A DNA stretch of 64,000 nt from the NCBI GenBank assembly GCA_038250905.1, contig JBBSBV010000001.1:1-64000 (forward strand). The letters are read 5' to 3'. Positions 23,280-32,213 of this stretch are shown here, piece by piece. The DNA comes from JAENVU01 sp038250905 (GTDB lineage: Bacteria > Actinomycetota > Acidimicrobiia > IMCC26256 > JAENVU01). Both the position numbers and the translations under genes were made by a program. The notes under the pieces were generated by a model. The model worked only from the letters and a program-made list of their open reading frames with translations. It had not been told where the DNA came from and did no database searches. The first letter of the stretch is position 1. The number at the start of each line of letters is the position of its first letter.

Positions 23280-24517
23280 CGGTCGAGATCCAACCCGAGC
23301 ATCCGGATCGCGTTGCCGCGCACGATCTTGTACACGACGTCTGCCGGCAGGTGTCCCATCATCTCCTCCGCCACCGCGAGCGTGTTGGGCCAGGTGGAGT
23401 CGGTGTGGGGATAGTCGGTCTCGAACGTGATGTTGTCCACACCGATGCGATGCAACGACTCGAGGCCATGGATGTCACGGAAGAAGCATCCGAACACCTG
23501 CCGGAAGTAATACGTCGACGGCGGTTCCGGGATGAGGTCCTTCACGCCACCCCACGCCCGGTGTTCCTTCCACACGTCGTCGACGCGCTCGAGGATGTAG
23601 GGCAGCCAGCCGATCTGGCCTTCGGAGTACGCGAGCTTGAGGTCGGGATAGCGGACCAACACGCCGGAGAAGAGAAAGTCGGAGAGGCTCGCCATCGCAT
23701 TGCCGAAGCTGAGGCTGGCCGCCACCGCGACCGGCGCGTCGGCCGAGGTCGCGGGCATCCGCGAGCTCGATCCGATGTGCATGCAGACCACGTTCTTGGT
23801 CTCCTCGCATGCGGTGAAGAACGGGTCCCACTCCCCCGAGTGGATGCTCGGCAGGCCGAGGTGCGGTGGGATCTCCGAGAAGCACACGGCGCGCACACCG
23901 CGCGCCGCGTTGCGCCGGACTTCGGCGGCCGCCAGCTCCGCGTCCCAGAGCGGGACGATGATCAGCGGGACAAGGCGTCCGCCGCTGTCGCCGCACCACT
24001 CCTCGACCATCCAGTCGTTGTACGCATAGACGCATGCCTCCGCGAGTTCCCGGTCCTTCGCCTCCAGGAACGTCTGACCGCAGAAGCGGGGGAAGGACGG
24101 AAAGGAAAGCGACGCCTCGACGTGGTTCATCTGCATGTCCTCGACGCGCGCCTTGGGTTCGTAACAGCCCGGCCGCATCTCGTCGTAGGTGATAGGCGAC
24201 ATCGTCATGTCGTCCCGATCGAAGCCCACCGCCGCCACGTGACGCTTGTTGATGTAGACGAGGTCCTCGTAGACCCAGCAATCGGCCTGGGGCCCGTCCG
24301 GATCGAAGGTCTGCTCGTACGTTCCGCCCCCGATGTGCCGCATCGTCCCGATGCCCCGCCGCTCCACGTGCGGACCGGCGGCACGGAACTTCTCGGGCAG
24401 CCAGGTGTTCCAGAGGTGCGCCGGCTCGACCACGTGGTCGTCGACGCTCACGATCCACGGGATCGGAGTCCGCGCCCTCGCGGTCTCGCTGACGTTCGGG
24501 CTGTCCAACGCGGTCAC
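23276..24517 (-). CDS. Amidohydrolase-2 family metal-dependent hydrolase/decarboxylase
   Basis: This 413-residue protein is a close paralogue of the proteins starting at 8285 and 58816. It shares VDDHVVEPAHLW, RPGCYEPKAR, FPRFCGQTF, YNDWMVEEWCG, MHIGSSSRMP, SEGQIGWLPYILERVDDVW and FETDYPHTDSTWP, with the Asp-X-His metal motif near the start. The start is placed at the GTG at 24517, which has GGAGG 6 bases upstream; 42 further upstream codons run through the operator and are not family-like. It is coupled to the phosphatase gene downstream. The exact 9+9 palindrome at 24536-24556 lies 18 bases before the start codon. Confidence 0.88.
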   Translation of the reverse strand: MTALDSPNVSETARARTPIPWIVSVDDHVVEPAHLWNTWLPEKFRAAGPHVERRGIGTMRHIGGGTYEQTFDPDGPQADCWVYEDLVYINKRHVAAVGFDRDDMTMSPITYDEMRPGCYEPKARVEDMQMNHVEASLSFPSFPRFCGQTFLEAKDRELAEACVYAYNDWMVEEWCGDSGGRLVPLIIVPLWDAELAAAEVRRNAARGVRAVCFSEIPPHLGLPSIHSGEWDPFFTACEETKNVVCMHIGSSSRMPATSADAPVAVAASLSFGNAMASLSDFLFSGVLVRYPDLKLAYSEGQIGWLPYILERVDDVWKEHRAWGGVKDLIPEPPSTYYFRQVFGCFFRDIHGLESLHRIGVDNITFETDYPHTDSTWPNTLAVAEEMMGHLPADVVYKIVRGNAIRMLGLDLDR

Positions 24518-24535
24518 GGCATGCCTCCGACGCGA

Positions 24536-24556
24536 AATCTGACGGGTCGTCAGATT
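24536..24556. promoter_or_regulatory. Shared operator palindrome, perfect copy
   Basis: AATCTGACG-GGT-CGTCAGATT is an exact palindrome with 9-base arms and a 3-base centre. It is the best copy of the motif shared by four promoters. A TAATCT sequence (minus strand, 24557-24552) overlaps its upstream arm and could be the -10 box, so a bound protein would cover the promoter of the amidohydrolase-phosphatase unit. Confidence 0.75.
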
Positions 24557-24578
24557 ATCGGGAGACCACCGCCACGCC

Positions 24579-26072
24579 CTACCCGCAGGTGGTTCCCGAC
24601 GCCGGTGCCTGGAGGTCGACGAGGTAGCGGGTGACGATCGCATCCAGGCAGCCGTTCCCGTTCAGCGTGCCGGTGTGGGTGGTGCCCGCCACCGTCACCA
24701 GTCGCCCGGATCCCAACTGCCGGGCCAAACCCTGGGCCCACGACAGCGGAGTGACGGGGTCGCCGGTGGTCCCGACGACGACGATCGGCGCCGCGGTCGG
24801 CGCGGAGATGGTGAAGGGGGCCGACCGGGTTGCGGGGTAGGGCCAGTAGCCGCACTGGAATCCGAGACCGATGTTGCCCGCGCCGAACCGCGGGGCCTCG
24901 ACCGCGGCCCGCCGCTGCGCCGCTTCGAGTTCCGTGATCGTGAGGTTGGGTCCGTCGGCACAGCTGATCGCGATGAACGCCGGCCATTCGGAGTCGTAGG
25001 TCTCGCCCTTGCGCCCCATGTACTCGTCGAAGGAGACGGCCAGTGGCCCGGTCACGCCCCGTTCGAGATCGCGGAGTGCGTCCGCGAGTGGTCGGTATGC
25101 AGCCGAACCGCTGTAGAGGAACGCCGACACCGCGATGTCGAGCTGCGTAGGACCGAACCGGCGGCCGTCCGAGACGATCGGGCGGGCATCGATGCCGCGC
25201 ACGAGCGCGTCGTACGCCGCGGCCGGGTCACCATCGTGATGGAACCGGCAATCGGCGTGGCTACGGCACCATGTGAAGAACGCGTCCAGACCGTTCCCGA
25301 ACCCTTTGGCCTGCTGGATCGCGACGTCGGCGATGGGCAGCTGCGGATCGACCGCACCGTCGAGCACCAACGCCCGGACGCGCCCCGGGAACATGCTGGC
25401 GTACAGGCCGCCGATGTACGTCCCGTAGGACAGTCCGAGGTACGTGAGTTGCGCGTCACCGAGCGCGGCACGGAGACCATCGAGATCGCGCGCGGTGTCG
25501 ATACTCGAAATGTGCCGCAGCAGATCCCCACTGCCCGCCACACATCCGGCGACGAACCGGCGGGCGGCTCCCTCGAGCGCTCCGAGTTCGGCCGGGTCGT
25601 CGGGCGCGGTGTCGACGTCGAACAGGTAGTCGAGGTGGTCGCCACAGTCGACCGGGCTGCTCGCTCCTGTCCCCCGCGGGTCCCATCCCACGACATCGAA
25701 CCGGTCGGTCACCGATCGCGGCAGGCTGGACGAGATGTACCTCGCGATGTCGACGCCCGACGCGCCGGGGCCTCCGGGGTTCAGGAGCAGGCTGCCGATG
25801 CGTTCGCCGGCCCGGGCCTTGGATGCACGGGCAACGGCGAGATCAATCGTCGCGCCGTTCGGTTTCGCGTAGTCCTTCGGGACCGCCAGGGTCGCGCACT
25901 CCCCCGCGTCGCACGCCTTCCATTCCAGGGCCGGTGCGCGTCGCGTGGTCGACGTGGTGGACGACGGTGCGGACGTGGTCGACCGCCGCGGCGCGGAACT
26001 GCGTGCCGGCGTCGACGACGCGCACCCCATCAGGGCCAGCACGAGCACTCCTGCCCACCATCGCCGCAGCAT
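24579..26072 (-). CDS. Secreted alpha/beta hydrolase lipoprotein, TAP-like peptidase family
   Basis: This 497-residue exported hydrolase resembles actinobacterial tripeptidyl aminopeptidase/proteinase proteins (mycobacterial CaeA/SlpD group). A lipoprotein signal peptide (MLRRWWAGVLVLALMGC, lipobox Cys17) is followed by a Ser/Thr-rich linker. Motifs include LLLNPGGPGASG (oxyanion loop), DPRGTG, the nucleophile Ser215 in GLSYGTYIGG, an acid in TTGDPVTPLSWA, and the catalytic His in GTTHTGTL; the C-terminal TAP-like domain is present. The start at 26072 is chosen because it begins the signal peptide. It acts at the cell surface on peptides or esters. It is divergent from an aldehyde dehydrogenase. 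Confidence 0.88.
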   Translation of the reverse strand: MLRRWWAGVLVLALMGCASSTPARSSAPRRSTTSAPSSTTSTTRRAPALEWKACDAGECATLAVPKDYAKPNGATIDLAVARASKARAGERIGSLLLNPGGPGASGVDIARYISSSLPRSVTDRFDVVGWDPRGTGASSPVDCGDHLDYLFDVDTAPDDPAELGALEGAARRFVAGCVAGSGDLLRHISSIDTARDLDGLRAALGDAQLTYLGLSYGTYIGGLYASMFPGRVRALVLDGAVDPQLPIADVAIQQAKGFGNGLDAFFTWCRSHADCRFHHDGDPAAAYDALVRGIDARPIVSDGRRFGPTQLDIAVSAFLYSGSAAYRPLADALRDLERGVTGPLAVSFDEYMGRKGETYDSEWPAFIAISCADGPNLTITELEAAQRRAAVEAPRFGAGNIGLGFQCGYWPYPATRSAPFTISAPTAAPIVVVGTTGDPVTPLSWAQGLARQLGSGRLVTVAGTTHTGTLNGNGCLDAIVTRYLVDLQAPASGTTCG

Positions 26073-26126
26073 CCCCGACCCTTGCACAGCCGCAGATCGA
26101 TCTCGGGTCAGGCACCGGGCGCCCGG

Positions 26127-26132
26127 TACGGT
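26127..26132 (+). promoter_or_regulatory. Predicted leaderless -10 box of aldehyde dehydrogenase
   Basis: TACGGT ends 6 bases before the ATG at 26139, with no ribosome binding site. Confidence 0.5.
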
Positions 26133-26138
26133 GCACGC

Positions 26139-27563
26139 ATGGATCTCCTCATCGGTGGAACGCCGCGCGCCGCGGCCGACGGCGCCGAACTGCACGTGCT
26201 CGAACCCGCCACCGCGACCCCGCTCGCCACCGTCGCGTCGGGCGGCGCGAGCGAGGTCGAGGCCGCGATCCGAGCGGCCCGGGACTCCTTCGACTCGGGC
26301 GTCTGGGCCGGTCAGAGCGCCACGGCCCGGGGCCGGGTGTTGTTGCGCGTCGCCGCGTTGATCCGCGAGCGGTCCGAGGAGATCGCGACGATCGAGGCCC
26401 GCAACGCCGGGAAGCCGATCAACGACGCCCGCTGGGAGGTGAACGCCGCCGCCGACGTGTTCGAGTACTACGCGGGCGCCGCCAACAAGATCTTCGGCGA
26501 GACCGTCCCGGTGCAGGACGCGGGGATCGACCTGGTGCTGCGAGAACCGGTCGGCGTCTGCGCGCTGATCGTGCCGTGGAACTTCCCGCTCCTCATCACC
26601 ACCTGGAAGACCGCGCCCGCACTCGCCTGTGGCAACTCGGTGATCATCAAGCCGGCCTCGCTCACGCCCCTCTCCGCCCTGAAACTGGGCGAGATCCTCG
26701 TCGAAGCCGGGGTTCCCGCCGGTTGTGTCTCGGTGCTGCCCGGACCCGGCCGGATCATCGGCGACGCGTTGGTCGGCGACCCACGCGTCGACAAGATCGG
26801 CTTCACCGGCGAGACCACGACCGGCGCGTCGATCCTGCGCGCGTCCTCGGAGAACATCACTCGCGTCTCACTCGAACTGGGTGGGAAGTCCGCGTGCGTC
26901 GTGTTCGCCGATGCCGACTGGGAGAAGGCAGCCGCGGAGACCCCGATGTCGGTGTTCGCCAACACCGGCCAGGACTGCTGTGCCCGGAGCCGCATCGTGG
27001 TGGAGGCGTCGATCTACGACGAGTTCGTCGCCATGTTCACCCGCACGACCGAGGCACTCACCATCGGTGCGCCACTGGACGAGTCGACCGAGATCGGGCC
27101 GATGATCTCGTCCGCACAACGCCAGGTGTCACTCGACTACCTCGACATCGCGGCCGGTGAAGGTGCCGAACGCGTCAGCGGCGGGATCGTGCCCGACGAC
27201 CCCGGCTTCTATCTGAGCCCCGCGGTGCTCGCGAACGTCGACAACTCGATGCGAGTCGCCCAGGAGGAGATCTTCGGTCCCGTCGCGTCGATCATCCCCT
27301 TCCGCGACGAGGCCGACGCGATCCGCATCGCCAACGACACGCCGTACGGATTGTCCGGCTCGATCTGGACGCGGGACCTCGGTCGGTCGATCCGGGTCGC
27401 AAAGGCGATCCGGACCGGGGTGCTGTCGGTGAACACCAACCGCTCGGTGCGGACCGAGGCCCCCTTCGGTGGCTACAAGCACTCCGGCCTGGGCCGGGAG
27501 CTGGGGATGCACGCGATGGCCCACTACACCGAGGTGAAGAACGTCTTCCTGTCCTCCGAGTAG
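26139..27563 (+). CDS. Aldehyde dehydrogenase, betaine-aldehyde/aminobutyraldehyde type
   Basis: This 474-residue NAD(P)-dependent aldehyde dehydrogenase is full length. It has Asn148 in PWNFP, the general base Glu246 in ELGGKSA, and the nucleophile Cys280 in NTGQDCC, followed by a second cysteine as in betaine- and gamma-aminobutyraldehyde-type enzymes. Segments such as ARNAGKPINDAR and GGYKHSGLGRELG fit that group. The ATG at 26139 is 6 bases from a TACGGT box, and there is no similarity to the long open frame upstream. Given a gamma-glutamyl-amine gene pair 8 kb away, an amine-derived aldehyde is a possible substrate, but the link is inference. Confidence 0.9.
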   Translation: MDLLIGGTPRAAADGAELHVLEPATATPLATVASGGASEVEAAIRAARDSFDSGVWAGQSATARGRVLLRVAALIRERSEEIATIEARNAGKPINDARWEVNAAADVFEYYAGAANKIFGETVPVQDAGIDLVLREPVGVCALIVPWNFPLLITTWKTAPALACGNSVIIKPASLTPLSALKLGEILVEAGVPAGCVSVLPGPGRIIGDALVGDPRVDKIGFTGETTTGASILRASSENITRVSLELGGKSACVVFADADWEKAAAETPMSVFANTGQDCCARSRIVVEASIYDEFVAMFTRTTEALTIGAPLDESTEIGPMISSAQRQVSLDYLDIAAGEGAERVSGGIVPDDPGFYLSPAVLANVDNSMRVAQEEIFGPVASIIPFRDEADAIRIANDTPYGLSGSIWTRDLGRSIRVAKAIRTGVLSVNTNRSVRTEAPFGGYKHSGLGRELGMHAMAHYTEVKNVFLSSE

Positions 27564-27637
27564 GACCGGCGTCGGGGCGCAACCCGTCACGCCAAACCGC
27601 ACTCCAGGCCGGCCTCCGACCGGTCGAGAACACTCCG

Positions 27638-29068
27638 ATGGATGCCGTCGCCGAACTGCGCCTCCTGCTCGGCTCGGGCACCTCGTTGATCACCGTCGAC
27701 ACGGCAGAGGAACCGCGCGCGCTGCGCATCGTCCGCGAGGCGAGCGGCGCGACACCGGTCTGGACGTGGTCCGCGGCGAGCGGACTCTCCCGGGACGGGA
27801 GCGCGGCGATCTACGGCAGCGTCGACCCCGACCAGATGTTGAGCAATCTGCTGGCGATGACCGGGGCGTGGACGTGTGTGTTGTGTGACCCGGCGCCGGT
27901 GCTCGGCGACCCGGTGGCGCTCCGTCAGTTGAAAGAGATCGGGCAGCGCGCGGTACCCGGCCAGACCCTGCTGCTCGTCGGCCGCGCGACGATGATCCCG
28001 CCCGATCTCGAGGGGGTCGCCCGTCCGTGGCGGCTCGGCCCGCCGTCGATCGCCGAACTCACCACCCTCGTCGATCGGATCGCGATCCGTCTGGGCCAGC
28101 GCGACGTGGTCGTCGAACTCGGCGACCTCGACCGGCTCCGGCTGGCCCGATCGCTCGCCGGACTCACCCTCGTGGAAGCCGAGCGTCAGCTCATGCAGGT
28201 CGCGCTCGCCGACGGTCGCCTCGATGCCGCCGATATCGCCACCGCACTCGCGGGCAAGGCCGCGCTGTTGAACACCAACGGCGTGCTCGAGATCGTGGGT
28301 GACGACACCGTCCGGCTCGACGACCTCGGCGGGCTCATCGAACTGAAGGCGTGGCTCGCGCCGAGAGTCCGCGCCGGGCTCGACCGTGCGGCCGATCCGC
28401 CCCGCGGCGTTCTGCTGGCCGGGGTGCCCGGGTGTGGGAAGTCGGCGGTGGCGCATGCGATCGCCGCTGCGTGGTCGGTCCCACTCGTGTTGTTGGATCC
28501 GGGTCGGATCTACCGCAAGTTCGTCGGTGAGTCCGAGCAGCGGTTCGACGACGCCTTGGCCGCGGTGGAAACGATGGCCCCCGCGGTCCTGTGGATCGAC
28601 GAGATCGAGAAGGGTCTCTCGACCGGGTCGGAAGACGGCGGCGTGTCGGGCCGGGTCCTCGCCACCTTCCTGCGCTGGCTGCAGGACCACGATGCGCCCG
28701 TCTTCGTCGTCGCGACCGCGAACGACGTCACCCGCCTCCCGCCCGAGCTCACGCGGAAGGGTCGCTTCGACGAGCTGTTCTTCGTCGACCTCCCCGACGC
28801 GCCGGCACGGATCGACATCCTCCGCGCGCTGCTCGCTCGCCGGTCGGTGACCTTCACCGAGCCCGAGCTCGACGACCTGGCCGCGCACCCCGACGGCTTC
28901 TCCGGCGCCGAACTCGACGCGGCCGTGGTCGCGGCGTCCTACGCCGGCGCGATCACTGCGGCCACCGTCGGGCACGAACTCGCGAAGACGGTGCCGTTGT
29001 CTCGCTCGCGCGCTGCCGAGGTCACCGCGCTCCGGGCCTGGGCGCACGACCACGCCCGCATTGCCTGA
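27638..29068 (+). CDS. AAA+ ATPase, Ycf46-like
   Basis: This 476-residue AAA+ ATPase resembles cyanobacterial and plastid Ycf46. The N-terminal about 230 residues form a Ycf46-type region starting ELRLLLGSGTSLITVDTAEE, with a helical lid-like segment before the main module. The ATPase module has Walker A GVPGCGKS (residues 262-269), Walker B VLWIDEIEKG (Asp321, Glu322), a sensor-1 VATANDV strand, and RKGRFDELFFVDLPD like classical AAA second-region sequences. The role is not established; Ycf46 has been linked to photosynthetic regulation in cyanobacteria, which would not apply here. It stands alone; no substrate-adaptor gene adjoins. The ATG at 27638 lacks an obvious ribosome binding site. 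Confidence 0.85.
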   Translation: MDAVAELRLLLGSGTSLITVDTAEEPRALRIVREASGATPVWTWSAASGLSRDGSAAIYGSVDPDQMLSNLLAMTGAWTCVLCDPAPVLGDPVALRQLKEIGQRAVPGQTLLLVGRATMIPPDLEGVARPWRLGPPSIAELTTLVDRIAIRLGQRDVVVELGDLDRLRLARSLAGLTLVEAERQLMQVALADGRLDAADIATALAGKAALLNTNGVLEIVGDDTVRLDDLGGLIELKAWLAPRVRAGLDRAADPPRGVLLAGVPGCGKSAVAHAIAAAWSVPLVLLDPGRIYRKFVGESEQRFDDALAAVETMAPAVLWIDEIEKGLSTGSEDGGVSGRVLATFLRWLQDHDAPVFVVATANDVTRLPPELTRKGRFDELFFVDLPDAPARIDILRALLARRSVTFTEPELDDLAAHPDGFSGAELDAAVVAASYAGAITAATVGHELAKTVPLSRSRAAEVTALRAWAHDHARIA

Positions 29069-29078
29069 ACCGTCAGGC
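29063..29078. terminator. Short hairpin over two convergent stop codons
   Basis: GCCTGA-ACCG-TCAGGC forms a 6-bp stem that contains the stop codons of the AAA+ gene and the convergent cupin gene. Facing TGA codons account for part of the symmetry, so its role as a terminator is doubtful. Confidence 0.3.
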
Positions 29079-29537
29079 GCCGATCACGTTCGGTCGGGGC
29101 AGTCCGTTGGCCTCGCACAGCGCGAAGTACGAGTCACGCACCAGTCCGGCGTCCACCACCGACTCCACGTTGCCGTCGGCATCCAGGTTGAGGTTGGCGC
29201 CGTAGATCGCGAACCACACGTCGGTGAGTCCGTCGTTCTCCGCCGGCACCGTGAGGGTGTGGATCGATCCGGCGGGCTCGTAGAGGTACGAACCGGCCAC
29301 GTTCACCTCCGGATACTCGACGTACTTCCACGACCCGGTGATCGTGAACGCGAACACCTCACCCGTGTGCTTGTGGGTCGGCACCATCACGCCCGCTTCG
29401 AACTTGGTGCGGATCACCCACAGACCCGCCTCCACGTTCACCTGCAGGAGTTGCAGATGCGTGCCGTCGCCGAGCGCGACGAACGGGTTCTCGCTCTCAC
29501 CACGGTGGAGCGCCTTCGGGATCTCGGTCATCGTCAT
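29073..29537 (-). CDS. Cupin dioxygenase-like protein (2,4'-dihydroxyacetophenone dioxygenase type)
   Basis: This 154-residue single-domain cupin has motif 1 VPTHKHTGEVFAF (His55, His57, Glu60) and a motif 2 histidine in GSIHTLTVP (His93), giving a 3-His/1-Glu-type metal site. Length and the WVIRTKFEAGVMVPTHKH pattern match the ChrR-like/2,4'-dihydroxyacetophenone dioxygenase group of small iron cupins. A C-C bond-cleaving dioxygenase activity is therefore possible but not demonstrated. A TACAAT box 7 bases upstream of the ATG at 29537 suggests its own leaderless promoter, although it lies only 23 bases downstream of the D-aminoacylase-like gene on the same strand. Confidence 0.82.
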   Translation of the reverse strand: MTMTEIPKALHRGESENPFVALGDGTHLQLLQVNVEAGLWVIRTKFEAGVMVPTHKHTGEVFAFTITGSWKYVEYPEVNVAGSYLYEPAGSIHTLTVPAENDGLTDVWFAIYGANLNLDADGNVESVVDAGLVRDSYFALCEANGLPRPNVIGA

Positions 29538-29544
29538 GACCGGG

Positions 29545-29550
29545 ATTGTA
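29545..29550 (-). promoter_or_regulatory. Predicted leaderless -10 box of cupin gene
   Basis: TACAAT on the minus strand lies 7 bases before the ATG at 29537. It is close to the consensus TATAAT. Confidence 0.5.
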
Positions 29551-29560
29551 GGAGTGCCGG

Positions 29561-31261
29561 CTACGTCGCGTCGGGCGCCGAGCGAAGCACCCGGCCGGCG
29601 AGGGCGCCGGTGTGCTCGCCCTGCTCCATGAAGACCTGACCGTTGACGATCGTGGTGTCGTACCCGGTGGCGGTCTGCACGTAGCGCCCGGCGCCGTTGG
29701 GGAAGTCGTGGACGTACTCCGGCTGCGGGAGGCGCATGGCCTCGAGGTCGATCACGTTGAGGTCGGCGAACGCGCCCGGACGCAACACGCCCCGGTCGTG
29801 GATGCTGAACAACTCCGCGGTGTCCGAGGTCAGTCGTCGGATCGCGTCGCCGATGGTCACGAGCCCGCGGTCCCGCACCCAGTAGGTGAGGAAGAACGTC
29901 GGCTGGCTGGAGTCCATGATCATCCCCACGTGGGCGCCGGCGTCGGCCAGGCCCAGGATGCTCGCCGGGTGCCGCAGCATGCCCTCGACGGCACCGAGGT
30001 CGTCGTTGAGGAACGGCCAGTTCACGAGGACCTTGCCGTCCCGCTCGTCACAGATCTGCACGAACGCCTCGGCCACACTCACGCCACGCCGCGCCGCGTG
30101 TGCGGCGAGCGTGTCGTCGGCACCGAGGTCGTACCGGGCGTCGCCTTCCGGGAGCACGAACATCTCCGTCATCGGGATCGTGGGTACACCCTCGGCGGCC
30201 GCGATCAACTCGGCCCGTCGCGCGGGATCCCGCAGCATCGCCAACCGATCGGCGAACGGGAGGTCGCGCAGCCCCTTCCATGCGGGCGACGCATCGAACG
30301 GCGTGCGGTGGACGAGCCCGAACAGCAGGCCGATCCCGCGTGCGGTCGTCTGCGGGCGAAGTCGCGCACCACGGGCGTTCTGCTCGTCGACCTCGGCGAG
30401 CGCGTCGATGTCGATGCCGGGAACCTTCTTGGTCTGGCTCAAGCCGAACGTGGCCGGCCGACCGGTCATCCGGCTGATCTCGCCCAGCAGTGCGACCTCG
30501 GGTCGCGTCCGCCGCTCGCCGTCGGCACCGCGTTCACCGAGCGCCGATGCCGCTTCGAACACGCCGCGGCGCCGCTCGCCGAGCACGCGACCGATCTCCA
30601 TGAGTTCGTGCGCCCCCGCACGCGTCCCCGGGACGACCCGGCCGTCGGGGACGCGGTGCAGCGCGGTGCGGGACGTGGAGAACCCCAGCGCGCCCGCGTC
30701 GATCGCCTCGGCCACCAACGCCTGCATCGCCACGATGTCGTCGTCGGTGGCGACATCGTCGTCCATTGCCCGCTCGCCCATCGCGTGGATCCGCACCGCG
30801 CTATGGCCGACCATGCCCCCGGCGTTGATCCCCTTGGGCATGCGGTCGACCGAATCGAGGTACTCCCCGTAGGACTCCCAGTCCCACGGCAGACCGCTCA
30901 TGATCGCGTGGGCCGGGATGTCCTCGACCGACTCCATCATCTCGGCCAGGAAGTTGCGGTCCTCCGGCTTGCAGGGCGCGAAGGTGACCCCGCAGTTCCC
31001 GAGCACCACCGAGGTCACGCCGTGCCAGCACGACGACGACCCGATCGGATCCCACGCCAACTGCGCGTCGAGGTGGGTGTGGATGTCGACGAAACCCGGC
31101 GTCACCAGTCGACCGTCGGCGTCGATCTCCCGAGTGGCGTGCCCGTCGACCTCGCCGACGGCGGTGATGCGGTCGCCGTCGATGGCGACGTCGGCGGCGA
31201 TGGGCTCCGCGCCGGTGCCGTCGACCACCAGGCCGTTGCGGACGATCAGGTCATGCGTCAT
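29561..31261 (-). CDS. D-aminoacylase-type amidohydrolase
   Basis: This 566-residue metal-dependent hydrolase resembles N-acyl-D-amino-acid deacylases and related amidohydrolase-3 proteins. The composite N-terminal beta domain (MTHDLIVRNGLVVDGTG, AADVAIDGDRITAVG) precedes the metal motif GFVDIHTHLD (His61, His63). GNCGVTFAPC contributes the bridging cysteine typical of D-aminoacylases, and ADAGAHVGM carries the late metal-binding region. Families like this remove acyl groups from amino acids or open cyclic amides. A TAGAAT box 8 bases upstream of the ATG suggests a leaderless start. An incomplete relative lies at the right end of the window. Confidence 0.88.
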   Translation of the reverse strand: MTHDLIVRNGLVVDGTGAEPIAADVAIDGDRITAVGEVDGHATREIDADGRLVTPGFVDIHTHLDAQLAWDPIGSSSCWHGVTSVVLGNCGVTFAPCKPEDRNFLAEMMESVEDIPAHAIMSGLPWDWESYGEYLDSVDRMPKGINAGGMVGHSAVRIHAMGERAMDDDVATDDDIVAMQALVAEAIDAGALGFSTSRTALHRVPDGRVVPGTRAGAHELMEIGRVLGERRRGVFEAASALGERGADGERRTRPEVALLGEISRMTGRPATFGLSQTKKVPGIDIDALAEVDEQNARGARLRPQTTARGIGLLFGLVHRTPFDASPAWKGLRDLPFADRLAMLRDPARRAELIAAAEGVPTIPMTEMFVLPEGDARYDLGADDTLAAHAARRGVSVAEAFVQICDERDGKVLVNWPFLNDDLGAVEGMLRHPASILGLADAGAHVGMIMDSSQPTFFLTYWVRDRGLVTIGDAIRRLTSDTAELFSIHDRGVLRPGAFADLNVIDLEAMRLPQPEYVHDFPNGAGRYVQTATGYDTTIVNGQVFMEQGEHTGALAGRVLRSAPDAT

Positions 31262-31269
31262 GGACGCGG

Positions 31270-31275
31270 ATTCTA
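31270..31275 (-). promoter_or_regulatory. Predicted leaderless -10 box of D-aminoacylase-like gene
   Basis: TAGAAT on the minus strand lies 8 bases before the ATG at 31261, in the 21-base gap after the LLM gene. Confidence 0.4.
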
Positions 31276-31282
31276 GGGGTGG

Positions 31283-32191
31283 TCAGGCGTTCAGCGCGGC
31301 GACGAGGTCGCGGAGGTACGGCTCGATGTCGGCTCGGGTGCGTACGGATCGGCCAAGCGCCACCGACACCGAGGTCACCCCGGTCGCGGCCAGCGCACCC
31401 ACGCCCGCCATCGTCGCCGCCGCGTCCACGGCTCCGGACTCGGTGGTCGACACCGGGATCCCGACGCGCACGCCGAGCGATGCCGGATCGCGTCCCCGAT
31501 CGACGAAGGCGGCACGCAGCGTCCCGATTCCCTCCGCGACTTCGGCGGGAGTGGGACCCAGCGGCAGCCACCCGTCACCGAGGTCGGCGATGCGCGTCGT
31601 CATCCGGTCCGTCAGCGCGCCGCCGTACCAGATCGGGATCCGGGATTGCACCGGTCGGGGTTCGCACCAGAGTTCGTCGAAGGCGATCGTCGGCGACACA
31701 AACGTCACCGGCGGCTCCGACTCCCACAGCGTCCGACACGCTCGGACCGCGTCGTCCATCCGCGCCGTGCGACCGACGAATGCCATGCCCGGTTCGGTGA
31801 ACTCCTCGCGCTGCCAGCCGGTCCCGATCCCGAGATCGACGCGTCCACGCGAGAGCACGTCGAGAGTCGCGACGGTCTTCGCGAGGAGCACGACTGGACG
31901 CAGCGGTGCGATCAACACGCCGGTGCCGAGCCGAACGGACCGGGTCGCACCGGCGATCGCCGCCAGTGTCGTGAGCGGCTCGAGCCAGGGCTCCGACGGC
32001 GGGTACGGGAAGGCGGCGCCGTACGGGTAGCGGTCGAGCCGGGGCCCGATGGCGACGTGGTCGGGCAGGACCAACTGATCCACCCCGAGATCGTCGGCCA
32101 TCCGTGCGACGTCGACGACGGCCCCGAGATCGTCACCGAAGAGGCGCGCCAGCCCCGAGATGGTCACCGAGAGTGCAACGGGAGGAGCCAC
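31283..32191 (-). CDS. LLM-class (F420-dependent-type) oxidoreductase
   Basis: This 302-residue luciferase-like monooxygenase-fold protein has LLM landmarks: VVDVARMADDLGVDQLVLPDHV, SVRLGTGVLIAPLRPVVLLAKTVATLDVLSRGRVDLGIGTGW, and GDGWLPLGPTPAEV. Many actinobacterial members use coenzyme F420 for hydride transfer; others use flavin. The start is placed at the GTG at 32191, which lies 7 bases after a TACGCT box; an ATG 24 bases further upstream (32215) would overlap the start codon of the divergent transporter and is less likely. The D-aminoacylase-like gene follows 21 bases after its stop, so they may be co-transcribed. Confidence 0.86.
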   Translation of the reverse strand: MAPPVALSVTISGLARLFGDDLGAVVDVARMADDLGVDQLVLPDHVAIGPRLDRYPYGAAFPYPPSEPWLEPLTTLAAIAGATRSVRLGTGVLIAPLRPVVLLAKTVATLDVLSRGRVDLGIGTGWQREEFTEPGMAFVGRTARMDDAVRACRTLWESEPPVTFVSPTIAFDELWCEPRPVQSRIPIWYGGALTDRMTTRIADLGDGWLPLGPTPAEVAEGIGTLRAAFVDRGRDPASLGVRVGIPVSTTESGAVDAAATMAGVGALAATGVTSVSVALGRSVRTRADIEPYLRDLVAALNA

Positions 32192-32198
32192 GGCGGCG

Positions 32199-32208
32199 AG
32201 CGTAGTGT
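32199..32208. promoter_or_regulatory. Overlapping divergent leaderless -10 boxes
   Basis: The ten bases AGCGTAGTGT hold TACGCT on the minus strand (32204-32199, 7 bases before the LLM GTG at 32191) and TAGTGT on the plus strand (32203-32208, 5 bases before the transporter ATG at 32214). The boxes share TA, so the two promoters cannot easily be occupied at once. Confidence 0.5.
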
Positions 32209-32213
32209 CGGGC

